Source: Bacillus cereus ATCC 14579
GTDB taxonomy: Bacteria > Bacillota > Bacilli > Bacillales > Bacillaceae_G
DNA length: 64,000 nt
Assembly: GCF_000007825.1 (NCBI RefSeq)
Contig: NC_004722.1
Location: 3,264,501 to 3,328,500 of the forward strand
Direction of reading: 5' to 3'
Positions 33,217 through 42,549 of the stretch are shown piece by piece. The position numbers and the translations under genes are program-made. The notes under the pieces were generated by a model. The model made no database searches, was not told the DNA's origin, and was given only the letters and a program-made list of their open reading frames with translations. Within the stretch, counting starts at the first letter, position 1, and every line of letters begins with the position of its first letter.

Positions 33217-34236
33217 TTAGTCTTCTAGTAATAACTCTTTCATTTTCTCTAACGACTCTTTCGTAAAGCCAAGAGCCCTTTCAGCGTATGCTTCAACTGA
33301 TCCGTATTGCTTTTGAATTTCACCAATCGCAGCTTGCAAGTATTCAGCACGTGCTTCAAACATTGCACCTAATATCGCTCTGCTCTCATCGTTTTGTAAT
33401 TTCGCACCTAAAAAGGCCATCATTTTTTCATTTAGCTTTTCACGGAATCCGTTACTTAGTAAGTAGTCTTCCATTACTGTTTTTTCTGGTACACCTAGTA
33501 AAAGTAGTAATAATGCTGAACCAAATCCAGTACGATCTTTTCCAGCTGTACAGTGGTTTACTAACGGTAAGTTTTCCGGGTTTTGCGCTAAGTTTAAGAA
33601 GCTCACGAATGCCTCGTTACCACTTACGAAATCTTGATTCATTTTCACAAGATACTCACCTGGTTTTCCTAACATAGAAAGGTCACCAACTTGGAAAAAC
33701 TCATTTATATTTAAGTCTTTCGCTAAGTCTTGCATAACTGGTAAGCACACTTGACGAGCACCTGTAATCTCAGGATTGGGCTTATGCTTTACCTCAAAGT
33801 CTGTACGATAGTCACAAATTAACTTTAAACCAGACTTTTGTAAATAGTCGATATCCCACTCTGTTAGTCCTGCTAATTCTTCAGAACGGTATAATTTGCC
33901 CCATTTCACTTTACGTCCATCTGTCGTTTCATATCCACCCATATCACGGAAGTTAAACGCACCTTGTAATGGCAATCTACGCTCAGCTACTGTCACTGCT
34001 TGTCCATTACTACCTACTAGTCTAAAATATGGACGCTCATTGTCGCTCGGGTTTTCAATTGTATATGATAATTCTCCATTTACAGTTGCAAGTAATTCTC
34101 CATTTTCTTCAATATGATCTGGCGAAGTACTCCAATAAATACGAACTTCTTCTATATTATTTTCCCACTTTATTTGTAACGTATTATCTTCAATTCTTTC
34201 TACAGTTGCTTGTAGCCAATTTCTTTGCTGTCCCAT
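33217..34236 (-). CDS. Tyrosine-protein phosphatase (IphP type)
   Basis: 339 aa. An N-terminal Ig-like part of ~90 residues precedes the phosphatase domain, which opens with GAFNFRDMGGYET and has the P-loop HCTAGKDRTG near 230 (catalytic Cys and Arg). DYRTDFEV supplies the general-acid region. This is the secreted-type bacterial tyrosine phosphatase family, but no signal peptide is visible here, so it is probably cytosolic. Confidence 0.85.
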   Translation of the reverse strand: MGQQRNWLQATVERIEDNTLQIKWENNIEEVRIYWSTSPDHIEENGELLATVNGELSYTIENPSDNERPYFRLVGSNGQAVTVAERRLPLQGAFNFRDMGGYETTDGRKVKWGKLYRSEELAGLTEWDIDYLQKSGLKLICDYRTDFEVKHKPNPEITGARQVCLPVMQDLAKDLNINEFFQVGDLSMLGKPGEYLVKMNQDFVSGNEAFVSFLNLAQNPENLPLVNHCTAGKDRTGFGSALLLLLLGVPEKTVMEDYLLSNGFREKLNEKMMAFLGAKLQNDESRAILGAMFEARAEYLQAAIGEIQKQYGSVEAYAERALGFTKESLEKMKELLLED

Positions 34237-34325
34237 TCTTTCACCAACGCTTTCTCTTATAATTGAATCTTACCCTATTGTATTATGGGAATATCCGTTT
34301 TGTCGTTCTCATTTTTCTTTTTATC

Positions 34326-35165
34326 TTACAAACAGGCGAAAAGTTCTTTTACTTGTTCAAAATTTGTACATGGATTACCGCGAAATACGTATGCGATTTG
34401 TTCATTACCTAAATCTTCGTATACAACTGTTCCGCGATTAGGGTGCGAATAAAACTCTAACCCGTTTATAATTTGTTTTGGGCCATAGTTCATTGTCCAT
34501 GAAGAAATAGGATAATACGCTTTGTTTTTATGTCTACAAACCCAAAGTGCATATAGTTTATTAACTTCGTCCCAGTATACATACTGCGTTTCGTCATTTC
34601 CGAAACCGACCGATTCAAGTTTCCAATTTAGTTTTTCATGAATTAACAAATTTACATAGGATACGTCATCTGGAGCATTCCACTCTCTACATCTTCCTAT
34701 CTCACCCATTTCACTTCTCTTCGCTTGAAAGCTTAATAAGTGAAATGATGTATGTAATATCGTTTTCCCAAGCTCCATATTTACTGGTTGTAATTCAAAT
34801 AGAAATCGTTCCATTTCGTCTTGGTTTACATATCCATGATCAACAGAAATTTCAACTTGTGTTTTCCATATAGATGTAACGTAACTTTCTTTTCCTTTAT
34901 AATTTATACCTTTCCAATACACAAGCCCTTTATATTGAAAACAATCTCCTTTTGCTTGAGAAATACAGCTATCCGGAAATACTGGTTCCATTATATCGAG
35001 AAAAAATTCCTTTACTCGAAACATCCCAGTTGGAGTAACAACCTGAAACCAAAAAGTTCCCCACTTTTCACCTTCATAACGTTCTGAAACTTTTTCAACA
35101 TTCCAGCCTTCTAACAATACATTTGGATACAGTAACACGAATGAATGCATGGATTGCTTTAACAT
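34326..35165 (-). CDS. Hypothetical protein
   Basis: 279 aa, soluble, Trp/Tyr-rich (GEKWGTFWFQVVTPTG, SSWTMNYGPKQIINGLEFY), with several cysteines and no signal peptide. GGAGGGG site. I recognise no family or motif. It stands alone between a phosphatase and an acetyltransferase on the same strand. Confidence 0.65.
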   Translation of the reverse strand: MLKQSMHSFVLLYPNVLLEGWNVEKVSERYEGEKWGTFWFQVVTPTGMFRVKEFFLDIMEPVFPDSCISQAKGDCFQYKGLVYWKGINYKGKESYVTSIWKTQVEISVDHGYVNQDEMERFLFELQPVNMELGKTILHTSFHLLSFQAKRSEMGEIGRCREWNAPDDVSYVNLLIHEKLNWKLESVGFGNDETQYVYWDEVNKLYALWVCRHKNKAYYPISSWTMNYGPKQIINGLEFYSHPNRGTVVYEDLGNEQIAYVFRGNPCTNFEQVKELFACL

Positions 35166-35216
35166 ATATAGTCCCCTCCCGCTATACGAGTTCGAGAGTA
35201 TACATCATTCATCCTC

Positions 35217-35939
35217 CTAAAACTTTCTCACATATCTCTCAGTTGAACTAAGCAGCTGACATCCGTTCTTTTCAAAAACATCCTTCATCCACTCATTTTG
35301 CATATTTGTCTCACCAATATAATAAGATGCACCTATTTCCTTTAAGACAAACATCGCACCTGCAAATAACGCAGCTTCATATCCCTTATTACGCATATTT
35401 GGAGTAACTGCGAAGTACATAAGTTTCCCTTCTTCTAACGCACCTCTTTCAATATATGGAATTACAATTCCTATCGGCTCTTCACCTACACTCGCTATTA
35501 AACAATGTTCTTTCCACTGCTCACCAATTTCTTCTAGCATCATATGCACAAATTGATCATGAGCGACTGGTTCTCCCGTTGCTTCATTCCACAGTGAATA
35601 AAAAGCCTCTTCTCCAACTTCTTCAATAAGCTTAAAATCAATTTCACTTTCTACATCTTCTACTTCGTATATATCTTTAAATACAATCATGTTTTCCGTA
35701 ACATATTCAAATGAATACGTTTCAAAACATTTTTTATACACATCATAATTTGGACTTTTTGAAGAGATTTCAAAATGTAGTTTTTCTAATCCATCTTTTT
35801 CAGCTTCAGCAACGTAATATTGCACCATCTCTTCTAATTGCTCTTCTGTAAAAACCTCTGCATTATTTTCTTTTATCATAATAGAAGAAGCACTTCTTCT
35901 TATTTTAAAATGTTTTTCTAACTGTTCTATCGTCGTCAT
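35217..35939 (-). CDS. GNAT family N-acetyltransferase
   Basis: 240 aa. The C-terminal half has the GNAT core: EEPIGIVIPYIERG (beta 4), LMYFAVTPNMRNKGYEAALF (motif A, acetyl-CoA pyrophosphate loop), and a final GETNMQNEWMKDVFEKNGC. An N-terminal ~100-residue helical extension is unassigned. Acceptor substrate unknown. Confidence 0.8.
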   Translation of the reverse strand: MTTIEQLEKHFKIRRSASSIMIKENNAEVFTEEQLEEMVQYYVAEAEKDGLEKLHFEISSKSPNYDVYKKCFETYSFEYVTENMIVFKDIYEVEDVESEIDFKLIEEVGEEAFYSLWNEATGEPVAHDQFVHMMLEEIGEQWKEHCLIASVGEEPIGIVIPYIERGALEEGKLMYFAVTPNMRNKGYEAALFAGAMFVLKEIGASYYIGETNMQNEWMKDVFEKNGCQLLSSTERYVRKF

Positions 35940-36062
35940 ATTCTTCCCTCATCTATATCATACTCGAATTTCTAATCGTTCTCCTTGCATGAGCAGGATT
36001 GTCCTTGAATATATAGAATACTAGAAAAGATCGCATCTTTAAAGTGCGGAGGAGGTTCTCCA

Positions 36063-36902
36063 TTGGATATTACAGCATTGCAACAACAGTTAGAGCTTAT
36101 ACAACAAAATGACTACACGCAACTGCAACATATAGACGTAAATGAGTTAACTTTGAACATGCTTCAGTATATCGGAACGACTGATAGCTACGTTCGTTAC
36201 CAACTTATATATAAATGTTTTGCGCATTTCATTCATCATGAATTCCTTATGGACGATCAGCTGAAATTACTTCTGCAAACTTGTTTAAGTGATGAGTATT
36301 TATATTGTGACATTTACTCCCCACATACAGATGGGGTTTTCACACGTTCTTACACTGTTTCGTTAATTGCGTTAATACTCCAATTCGCTAATTCGCACTA
36401 CTTTTGTACAGAGGAGGATATCGAAGAAATAAAAAATAAACTCATTACATACACAAACTTAGAAACGGATTTTCGGGGCTATATTGAAAATAAAGGATGG
36501 GCTCATTGTCTTGCTCATGTATCTGATGCCTTTACTGAAATTGTTCATAATACGTATACAACTTTTGAATGGTACGAAGAATTAATTCATTGTTTATTAA
36601 ATAAAATCTTTATTCCATCTGACCTTTTTCATAATAACGAAGATGAACGCATTGTTACTCCATTACTAGCAATGCTGTATCATGATTTTCCTCAGAACGA
36701 TTTAATTTCTATTATTCATAAAAAAATAAAAAGGCTTCCTCAAATTAGAAAACGCCTTTCGCTTAATGAGTATTGTATTTTATGTGCCAATATTAAAACC
36801 TTTTTACGCACATTATTTTTCAGAACGAAAGATGACCATAACTTAGCCTTTACAGCACGTAAAACAGAAAGAATGTTAAAAGAACTTCCTAACTATTATT
36901 AA
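36063..36902 (+). CDS. DUF2785 family protein
   Basis: 279 aa, all-helical, TTG start with GGAGGAGG. The central ENKGWAHCLAHVSDA and IYSPHTDGVFTRSYTVSL stretches match the DUF2785 family, whose function is unknown. Followed after 17 bp by a Nudix hydrolase gene, so probably an operon. Confidence 0.8.
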   Translation: MDITALQQQLELIQQNDYTQLQHIDVNELTLNMLQYIGTTDSYVRYQLIYKCFAHFIHHEFLMDDQLKLLLQTCLSDEYLYCDIYSPHTDGVFTRSYTVSLIALILQFANSHYFCTEEDIEEIKNKLITYTNLETDFRGYIENKGWAHCLAHVSDAFTEIVHNTYTTFEWYEELIHCLLNKIFIPSDLFHNNEDERIVTPLLAMLYHDFPQNDLISIIHKKIKRLPQIRKRLSLNEYCILCANIKTFLRTLFFRTKDDHNLAFTARKTERMLKELPNYY

Positions 36903-36919
36903 ATACAAGGAGCAATGAC

Positions 36920-37366
36920 ATGGGTTATATTGAAGATATGAGAAATCTAGTAGGAAATCATCCACTTATTCTAATAGGATCACACGCCATTATATTAAAT
37001 GAAAAAGATGAAGTATTGCTGCAGCTCCGTACAGATTTTAACCGCTGGGGCATTATTGGCGGTGCCTTAGAATATAACGAAACGTTAGAAGATGCTTTAA
37101 AACGAGAAGTGTTTGAAGAAACTGGACTTATTATTAAAAATCCAGAACTATTCCGTACATACTCAGGACCAGATTTCTTTCAAATCTATCCAAATGGCGA
37201 TCAAGTACACGGTGTACTCGTTGTTTATATTTGCCGCGAATTCCACGGTGAGCTTGTATGCGACCATACGGAATCGAAAGAACTACGCTTCTTTTCACTT
37301 GATGAATTACCTAATAATCTTCCTCCTGTTATCGAGAAGATTATTACAGATTATCTAAAAAAATAA
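36920..37366 (+). CDS. NUDIX hydrolase
   Basis: 148 aa with an intact Nudix box: GGALEYNETLEDALKREVFEETGL, where the REVFEE residues bind metal. Probably hydrolyses a nucleoside diphosphate derivative; substrate unknown. AAGGAG site. Converges on trpS with only 8 bp between the stop codons. Confidence 0.92.
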   Translation: MGYIEDMRNLVGNHPLILIGSHAIILNEKDEVLLQLRTDFNRWGIIGGALEYNETLEDALKREVFEETGLIIKNPELFRTYSGPDFFQIYPNGDQVHGVLVVYICREFHGELVCDHTESKELRFFSLDELPNNLPPVIEKIITDYLKK

Positions 37367-37374
37367 GGGAACGC

Positions 37375-38373
37375 TTAACGTTCCCTCTCAAATCCAATCC
37401 GTTTTTTAATTTCTGCTAAATTTATCTTCGCAATAGCGCGTGCCTTCTCAGCACCGTTTTCTAATGCTTCATATAATAAATCCGGCTCATTCATATACAT
37501 TGCGTACTTTTCACGAGGTCCAGCTAACTCATGATCTACAACGCGAAACAACTCTTTTTTCACATCGCCCCATCCGATTCCAGTCTCATATTTTTCACGT
37601 AATGACTGTACTTCGTCTTCTGTCGCAAACTCTTTATATATCATAAATAATGTTTCTAATTCTTTCGGTTCATTTGGAAGTGAAGAGTCTGTTTTGATTT
37701 TAAATATTAACTTTCGAAGTTTTTCTTGCTCTGCAAATAATGGGATTACATTTCCGTAACTTTTACTCATCTTCCTTCCATCAAGACCAGGTAAAATAGC
37801 TCCTTCTTCTTGCACTACATACTCCGGTAGTGTAAATGTCGTGCCAAATGTATGATTAAAATACGTCGCAATATCACGCGCAATTTCAATATGCTGAATT
37901 TGGTCTTTTCCAACTGGTACATGAGTAGCTTGAAATAATAATATGTCAGCTGCCATTAAAATCGGGTACGTGTATAACCCCATATTCACTCCCGCATCGA
38001 CCTCTAACCCTGCTTCTTTATTTTGCTCCACCTTCGCTTTATACGCATGAGCACGGTTCATAAGACCTTTCGGAGTTAGGCAGGCTAAAATCCAAGCTAA
38101 TTCTAGAATTTCCGGTACTTCTGTTTGCCGATAAAAAACAACATCTTCCCCAAGTCCAAGCGATAACCAAGTAGCTGCTACCTCTTTCGTATAACTGCTG
38201 AACTTTTCTGAATCATGCACAGCATTTAATGCATGATAATCAGCTATAAAGTACAATGCTCTTCCTTCATTATTCTTTGACATTTGTAATGCAGGTTTAA
38301 TCGCACCAATATAATTTCCTAAATGTGGATAACCTGTCGGCTTAATTCCTGTTAACATTATTTTTTCACTCAC
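37375..38373 (-). CDS. trpS: Tryptophanyl-tRNA synthetase
   Basis: 332 aa from GTG 38373 (GGAGG upstream). Class I synthetase charging tRNA-Trp. HIGH-type motif GYPHLGNYIG, KMSKS motif RKMSKSYGN, plus DAGVNMGLYTYPILMAADIL of the Trp-binding pocket. The sequence type (GIKPTGYPHLGNY) differs from the usual Bacillus enzyme (GIQPSG type), so this is probably the second TrpRS of the group. Control by the Trp T-box directly upstream is clear. Confidence 0.9.
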   Translation of the reverse strand: MSEKIMLTGIKPTGYPHLGNYIGAIKPALQMSKNNEGRALYFIADYHALNAVHDSEKFSSYTKEVAATWLSLGLGEDVVFYRQTEVPEILELAWILACLTPKGLMNRAHAYKAKVEQNKEAGLEVDAGVNMGLYTYPILMAADILLFQATHVPVGKDQIQHIEIARDIATYFNHTFGTTFTLPEYVVQEEGAILPGLDGRKMSKSYGNVIPLFAEQEKLRKLIFKIKTDSSLPNEPKELETLFMIYKEFATEDEVQSLREKYETGIGWGDVKKELFRVVDHELAGPREKYAMYMNEPDLLYEALENGAEKARAIAKINLAEIKKRIGFERER

Positions 38374-38401
38374 ACTAACTCCTCCTTTCGCAAAATAAAA
38401 A

Positions 38402-38640
38402 GAGCCCCTCATCCTTAAAAAAGGACGAGAGACTCCCGCGGTACCACCTTAATTAGCTATCATTAGCTCACTTCATACTTCAATAACGTGAAGTAACCGT
38501 CTTTACCTACTCATTTCAGTTAGAAGCTCCAGAGTCCATTCCATATTCATCCCTTACTGATTTCCACCACATATCAGCTCTCTGAAAAGTTTCGAATATG
38601 TACTCTTCTCTTTCATTGCTTTTTCGTTATTTTTTACAGT
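38402..38640 (-). promoter_or_regulatory. T-box leader (tRNA-Trp) of trpS
   Basis: The T-box sequence AAGGTGGTACCGCGGGAGT lies at 38432-38450 (minus). Stem I carries the GGTGGAAATCAG loop element, and the specifier is UGG (Trp) at 38536-38538. The terminator GAGTCTCTCGTCCTT / AAGGATGAGGGGCTC (38402-38435) plus T run ends just before the ribosome site. Uncharged tRNA-Trp should stabilise the antiterminator and switch trpS on. Confidence 0.92.
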
Positions 38641-38763
38641 TTATCACATTTCACTTCCAAACAAACCCTAATTTTCTATTTTATATAGCAGGAATTTCCA
38701 CTTCAATTGTCTAATATTATATAGGTTTGTTGAAATATTCGAAACAACTTTGGAGGTTTTTTC

Positions 38764-39921
38764 ATGGTAAAATATATATCAATTTTAGGTTCAACAGGAT
38801 CCATCGGCACATCTGCATTAGATGTCGTTTCAGCTCATCCTGAACATTTTAAAATCGTCGGTTTAACCGCAAATTATAATATCGATCTTCTTGAGCAACA
38901 AATCAAAACGTTTCAACCTCGTATTGTAAGCGTTGCGACAAAAGACTTAGCAGACAAGCTTCGTACGCGTATTTCAGCAAATACAAAAATCACACACGGG
39001 ACTGATGGCTTCATTGCAGTAGCTACTCACCCTGATTCAAATCTTGTATTAAGCTCTGTTGTAGGTGTTTCAGGATTACTTCCAACAATTGAAGCATTAA
39101 AAGCGAAGAAAGATATCGCTATTGCTAATAAAGAAACTTTGGTTGCAGCTGGACATATCGTAACTGAACTAGCGAAACAAAACGGATGTCGCTTAATTCC
39201 AGTAGATAGTGAGCATTCAGCTATTTTCCAATGTTTAAAAGGAGAAAATAATAAAGAGATTGAGAAGTTAATTGTAACAGCTTCCGGTGGTGCTTTCCGT
39301 GATAAAACACGTGATGAAATGCAAACATTACAAGCAAAAGATGCTTTAAAGCACCCAAACTGGTTAATGGGTGCAAAACTAACGATTGATTCTGCCACAT
39401 TAATGAATAAAGGGTTCGAAGTAATGGAAGCGAGATGGCTATTTGATATTCCATATAAAAAAATTAATGTAATGATTCATAAAGAAAGTATCATTCATTC
39501 TTTAGTAGAATTTATTGATGGATCAGTTATGGCACAGCTCGGTGCTCCTGATATGAGAATGCCGATTCAATATGCGTTTCACTATCCTACTCGGCTACCT
39601 TCTTCCTATGAAAAATTAAATTTATTAGAAATCGGTAGTTTACATTTTGAAAAACCAGATTTAGAGAAGTTCCCTTGTCTACAATACGCATATGAATGTG
39701 GCAAAATCGGTGGTACTACTCCCGCTGTATTAAATGCAGCAAATGAAATTGCGAATGCGCTATTCTTAAAAAATGAAATTGCCTTTTTCGATATTGAAAA
39801 AACAATTTACAAAACAGTTGAAGCTCATCATAACGTAAAAGATCCTTCACTAGATGCTATATTAGAAGCGGATCAATGGGCACGCCAATATGCAAATGAA
39901 TTGTTAATAAAAAAGCGCTAA
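38764..39921 (+). CDS. dxr: 1-deoxy-D-xylulose 5-phosphate reductoisomerase
   Basis: 385 aa, full length. Converts DXP to MEP in isoprenoid synthesis with NADPH. NADPH loop GSTGSIGTSALDVV, the ANKETLVAAG and PVDSEHSAIFQ metal/substrate motifs, ASGGAFR and LMNKGFEVMEA are all present. It stands alone, not in the cdsA/rseP/proS cluster where the main Bacillus dxr lies, so it is likely the second copy (dxr2) of the B. cereus group. GGAGG site. Confidence 0.92.
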   Translation: MVKYISILGSTGSIGTSALDVVSAHPEHFKIVGLTANYNIDLLEQQIKTFQPRIVSVATKDLADKLRTRISANTKITHGTDGFIAVATHPDSNLVLSSVVGVSGLLPTIEALKAKKDIAIANKETLVAAGHIVTELAKQNGCRLIPVDSEHSAIFQCLKGENNKEIEKLIVTASGGAFRDKTRDEMQTLQAKDALKHPNWLMGAKLTIDSATLMNKGFEVMEARWLFDIPYKKINVMIHKESIIHSLVEFIDGSVMAQLGAPDMRMPIQYAFHYPTRLPSSYEKLNLLEIGSLHFEKPDLEKFPCLQYAYECGKIGGTTPAVLNAANEIANALFLKNEIAFFDIEKTIYKTVEAHHNVKDPSLDAILEADQWARQYANELLIKKR

Positions 39922-39949
39922 AACAGTTCCCACTGTTTTAGCGCTTTTT
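39910..39949. terminator. dxr terminator, overlapping its stop codon
   Basis: Eighteen-bp perfect arms AAAAAGCGCTAAAACAGT / ACTGTTTTAGCGCTTTTT. The 5' arm includes the last codons and the stop. It also serves the convergent gene. Confidence 0.9.
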
Positions 39950-39950
39950 T

Positions 39951-41081
39951 TCACGTATTCAACTTAACAAATCTATAACCGTGCGTAACTAATACTTTCA
40001 ATATCGCATATCCTGGAATCGCTAAAATAATCCCCATAATCCCGAATAAGTTTCCGGCAGTTAAAATGATAAAAATGATAGTAATCGGATGAATATCTAA
40101 CTTTTTACCCATAACTTGCGGAGAAATAAATTTACCTTCTGCTAATTGTACAACCATCATAACGATAATTACTTTTAACACCATTGCTGGCGAGTCGATA
40201 AATGCGATAATTAACGCTGGTGTAATCGCGATAATTGGTCCTACGTACGGAACGATATTTACAATCATCGCTAAAATCGCAAGTAATACCGCATATTTAA
40301 TACCAATAATAAGATAACCAATTAATAGCATAATACCGATAAATAAGCTGACGATAATTTGACCTCTAATATACGAGCTAATCGCATAATGCATATCATC
40401 TAGTATTCTCATTGCTGCTGGTTGTCTTTGCTCTGAAATAAACTTTAAAAAGTGATTCGGCAATTGCTCACCATCTTTTAAAAGATAGAACAATATAAAT
40501 GGAACCATTACAAATGTCAAAACAACCTCTGTAACAGTACTCAAAAATCCAGTTACATTCCCAGTTACTGATGATAATGACTTTGTAAAATCAACTGTGT
40601 ATTCTTTTACCATATTCGCAACATTAATATTTAAATTCTCCTGAATTTTACCGAGTAAATTACTTTCCCCGAATCTACGTGCTGCTTGTTCAATCTCATG
40701 GCCAAAATACGGTAAGTTATCAATTAATGCATCAATTTGATCTTTAATAATAGGGATAACCGTTACAACTAAAAATACAAATAATCCTAGTACGATTAAA
40801 TATATGGAAGCTATCGATACGATTCTTGAAACACCTTTCTTTTCTAAAAGCGAAACGAATGGATGCAAAATATAAAATAGCACGCCTGCTAATAGTACTG
40901 GGAAGAAAATTGTTTTTAAAAATACGATAAACGGTGTAAAAACAAATGATATTTTTGTTAGCAATAAAATATTAATGAACAATAACGCAAATCCAAGTAA
41001 TACCGCCAAATAATTTTGTTCTCTAAAAAACTTTCTTAACTTATCTCTTTTTCTTATATTTATTTTCTCCAATGAAACCAC
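39951..41081 (-). CDS. AI-2E family transporter
   Basis: A 376-aa membrane protein with six to eight hydrophobic segments in the family order and the C-terminal signature VQLAEGKFISPQVMGKKLDIHPI. The family includes proposed autoinducer-2 exporters and Na/Li-H antiporters, so the substrate is open. GTG 41081 or a nearby TTG (ATTGGAG) could be the start; the exact N-terminus is uncertain. Confidence 0.8.
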   Translation of the reverse strand: MVSLEKINIRKRDKLRKFFREQNYLAVLLGFALLFINILLLTKISFVFTPFIVFLKTIFFPVLLAGVLFYILHPFVSLLEKKGVSRIVSIASIYLIVLGLFVFLVVTVIPIIKDQIDALIDNLPYFGHEIEQAARRFGESNLLGKIQENLNINVANMVKEYTVDFTKSLSSVTGNVTGFLSTVTEVVLTFVMVPFILFYLLKDGEQLPNHFLKFISEQRQPAAMRILDDMHYAISSYIRGQIIVSLFIGIMLLIGYLIIGIKYAVLLAILAMIVNIVPYVGPIIAITPALIIAFIDSPAMVLKVIIVMMVVQLAEGKFISPQVMGKKLDIHPITIIFIILTAGNLFGIMGIILAIPGYAILKVLVTHGYRFVKLNT

Positions 41082-41096
41082 CTCTTCGAATGATGA

Positions 41097-41116
41097 AAAG
41101 CCCTTATTCAGGGCTC
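41097..41116 (-). terminator. Terminator after the GlsB-like gene
   Basis: GAGCCCT / AGGGCTTTTC on the minus strand, 20 bp after the stop; it separates the gene from the AI-2E family gene. Confidence 0.65.
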
Positions 41117-41135
41117 TTCATCATAATCTATATCT

Positions 41136-41384
41136 CTATTTCTTTGCAGCTTTCACTACAAATGATACAATAAGAATTAACACGATTGCACCTAATAATG
41201 CCGGCACGACATGAATCCCACCAAATGATGGCCCAAAGGATCCAAATAATCTACCACCTAACGAAGCACCTAATAAACCTGCGATAATATTTCCGAACAT
41301 ACCACCTGGGAAATTTTTACCTGTTATAGAACTAGCAATTGCACCTATAATAGCACCAACTATTAATGTGATAATCCATCCCAT
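41136..41384 (-). CDS. GlsB/YeaQ/YmgE family membrane protein
   Basis: 82 aa from the ATG at 41384 with GGAGG upstream; the longer frame has no site. Small Gly/Ala-rich protein with three short hydrophobic segments (WIITLIVGAIIGAIAS, GNIIAGLLGASLGG, LLGAIVLILIVSFVV). The family is stress-associated (transglycosylase-associated) and membrane-embedded. Function not defined. Confidence 0.88.
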   Translation of the reverse strand: MGWIITLIVGAIIGAIASSITGKNFPGGMFGNIIAGLLGASLGGRLFGSFGPSFGGIHVVPALLGAIVLILIVSFVVKAAKK

Positions 41385-41587
41385 TTTTAGTCCTCCATTT
41401 CTATTATAGTTTGTATGATTCAATACAAACATATGTATTTATCATTGCTAATCATATTTCACTATAGAAATATATTTACTACTATTTTACATATGGAGAT
41501 ACATATATTATATGCAAAAAAGAAAAATATTGTCAAACTCACCCATAAAGCAATTATATTCATATACCATATTTAAAGGAGGCTTCA

Positions 41588-42055
41588 TTGTCTATGATTC
41601 TTAAGTTAAATTCCACTTCTTTTGAAGTAGCAACATCCATTTTACAGGTTCAAATTCCAGCTTATAAAGTTGAAGCAGACTACTTAAATAGTACTGCCAT
41701 ACCTCGTTTATATGATACTGTAAACGATATTCAAAATTGCGTTGAAACATTCTATGGATATTTTTCTGAAAATAAACTTGTCGGTTTTATTTCTTTTGTA
41801 CAAGAAGAAAAACTAATCGATATCCACAGGTTAGTTGTATCGCCCAATTTTTTTCAAAAAGGAATCGCAACGAAACTCCTAATTTATATATTTAACATGT
41901 TTCCCTCTTCAATGGCATACATTGTACAAACAGGTAAAGCGAATACCCCTGCTATTACTTTATATAAAAAACACGGATTCATTACAGTATCAGATACAAT
42001 ACTTCCTGACGGTATGATTCTTACGCAATTAAAAAAGACAGAATACACAAAATAA
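41588..42055 (+). CDS. GNAT family N-acetyltransferase
   Basis: 155 aa. TTG 41588 has AAAGGAGG at good spacing; the ATG at 41594 is an alternative. GNAT core: KLVGFISFVQEEKLIDIHRL, the acetyl-CoA loop FFQKGIATKLL, then AITLYKKHGF. Compact single-domain enzyme. Acceptor unknown. Confidence 0.85.
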   Translation: MSMILKLNSTSFEVATSILQVQIPAYKVEADYLNSTAIPRLYDTVNDIQNCVETFYGYFSENKLVGFISFVQEEKLIDIHRLVVSPNFFQKGIATKLLIYIFNMFPSSMAYIVQTGKANTPAITLYKKHGFITVSDTILPDGMILTQLKKTEYTK

Positions 42056-42094
42056 TTTGACTTGTTCGCTCCTTTATGTTATTTTTTACTTTAT

Positions 42095-42250
42095 AAAACC
42101 TTTTGCTGAGTCCAAATTTTGGAGCGGGGGAACCATTTTTGTAGCTATGCTACTTGGGGCGAATCTTTTTTAAGTAGGGAAACTCTCACTTCCCGAGTCC
42201 GACAGCTAACCTCGTAAGCGTAATGGGAGAGGAAGGTGCTTTTTGCCTAT
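42095..42250 (+). promoter_or_regulatory. c-di-AMP riboswitch (ydaO/yuaA class)
   Basis: Conserved elements in order: GAGTCCAAATTTTGGAGC, GGGGGAACCA, GGGGCGAATC, TAGGGAAACTCTCACTTCCC, GAGTCCGACAGCTAACCTCG and TAAGCGT. These match the ydaO aptamer, which binds c-di-AMP and usually turns genes off for wall hydrolases or potassium/osmolyte transport. It points to the small ORF at 42333. No classic terminator is seen between them; an imperfect hairpin TATAAATATGGG / CACCTATATTTATA lies at about 42276-42315, just before the ribosome site. Confidence 0.9.
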
Positions 42251-42332
42251 GTTACACATTTTGCCTCCTTAATTATAAATATGGGATCGATATCAAATAG
42301 TCACCTATATTTATAGAAAAGGAGAATGTATT

Positions 42333-42476
42333 ATGTTACGTTTATCTGATCACGCAATAAAAATGATGGAGCAAAGACTCCGAATTGAAAAACAACGCAC
42401 ATATCAAGCAAATAAAGTTGTAGATAACTTACATCACAAATACTTCTTTCAGCATATTTTTCAACCGAAAAGATAA
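42333..42476 (+). CDS. 47-aa protein behind the c-di-AMP riboswitch
   Basis: A short ORF with a strong AAAGGAG site: MLRLSDHAIKMMEQRLRIEK at the start, ending HHKYFFQHIFQPKR. Basic, His/Gln-rich, mostly helical, with no signal peptide or membrane segment. A terminator follows. It is the only gene the riboswitch can control, so it is either a real c-di-AMP-regulated small protein or what is left of a longer gene. Family unknown. Confidence 0.6.
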   Translation: MLRLSDHAIKMMEQRLRIEKQRTYQANKVVDNLHHKYFFQHIFQPKR

Positions 42477-42498
42477 AGAAAATGTTTATTTAATATTA

Positions 42499-42542
42499 AA
42501 AAACACAAGGTGTGTCTTACAAAGACATTCCTTGTGTTTTTT
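42499..42542. terminator. Bidirectional terminator
   Basis: AAAAACACAAGG / CCTTGTGTTTTTT with an inner TGTCTT/AAGACA stem; shared by the 47-aa gene and the collagen-like operon. Confidence 0.85.
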
Positions 42543-42549
42543 ATATTCT

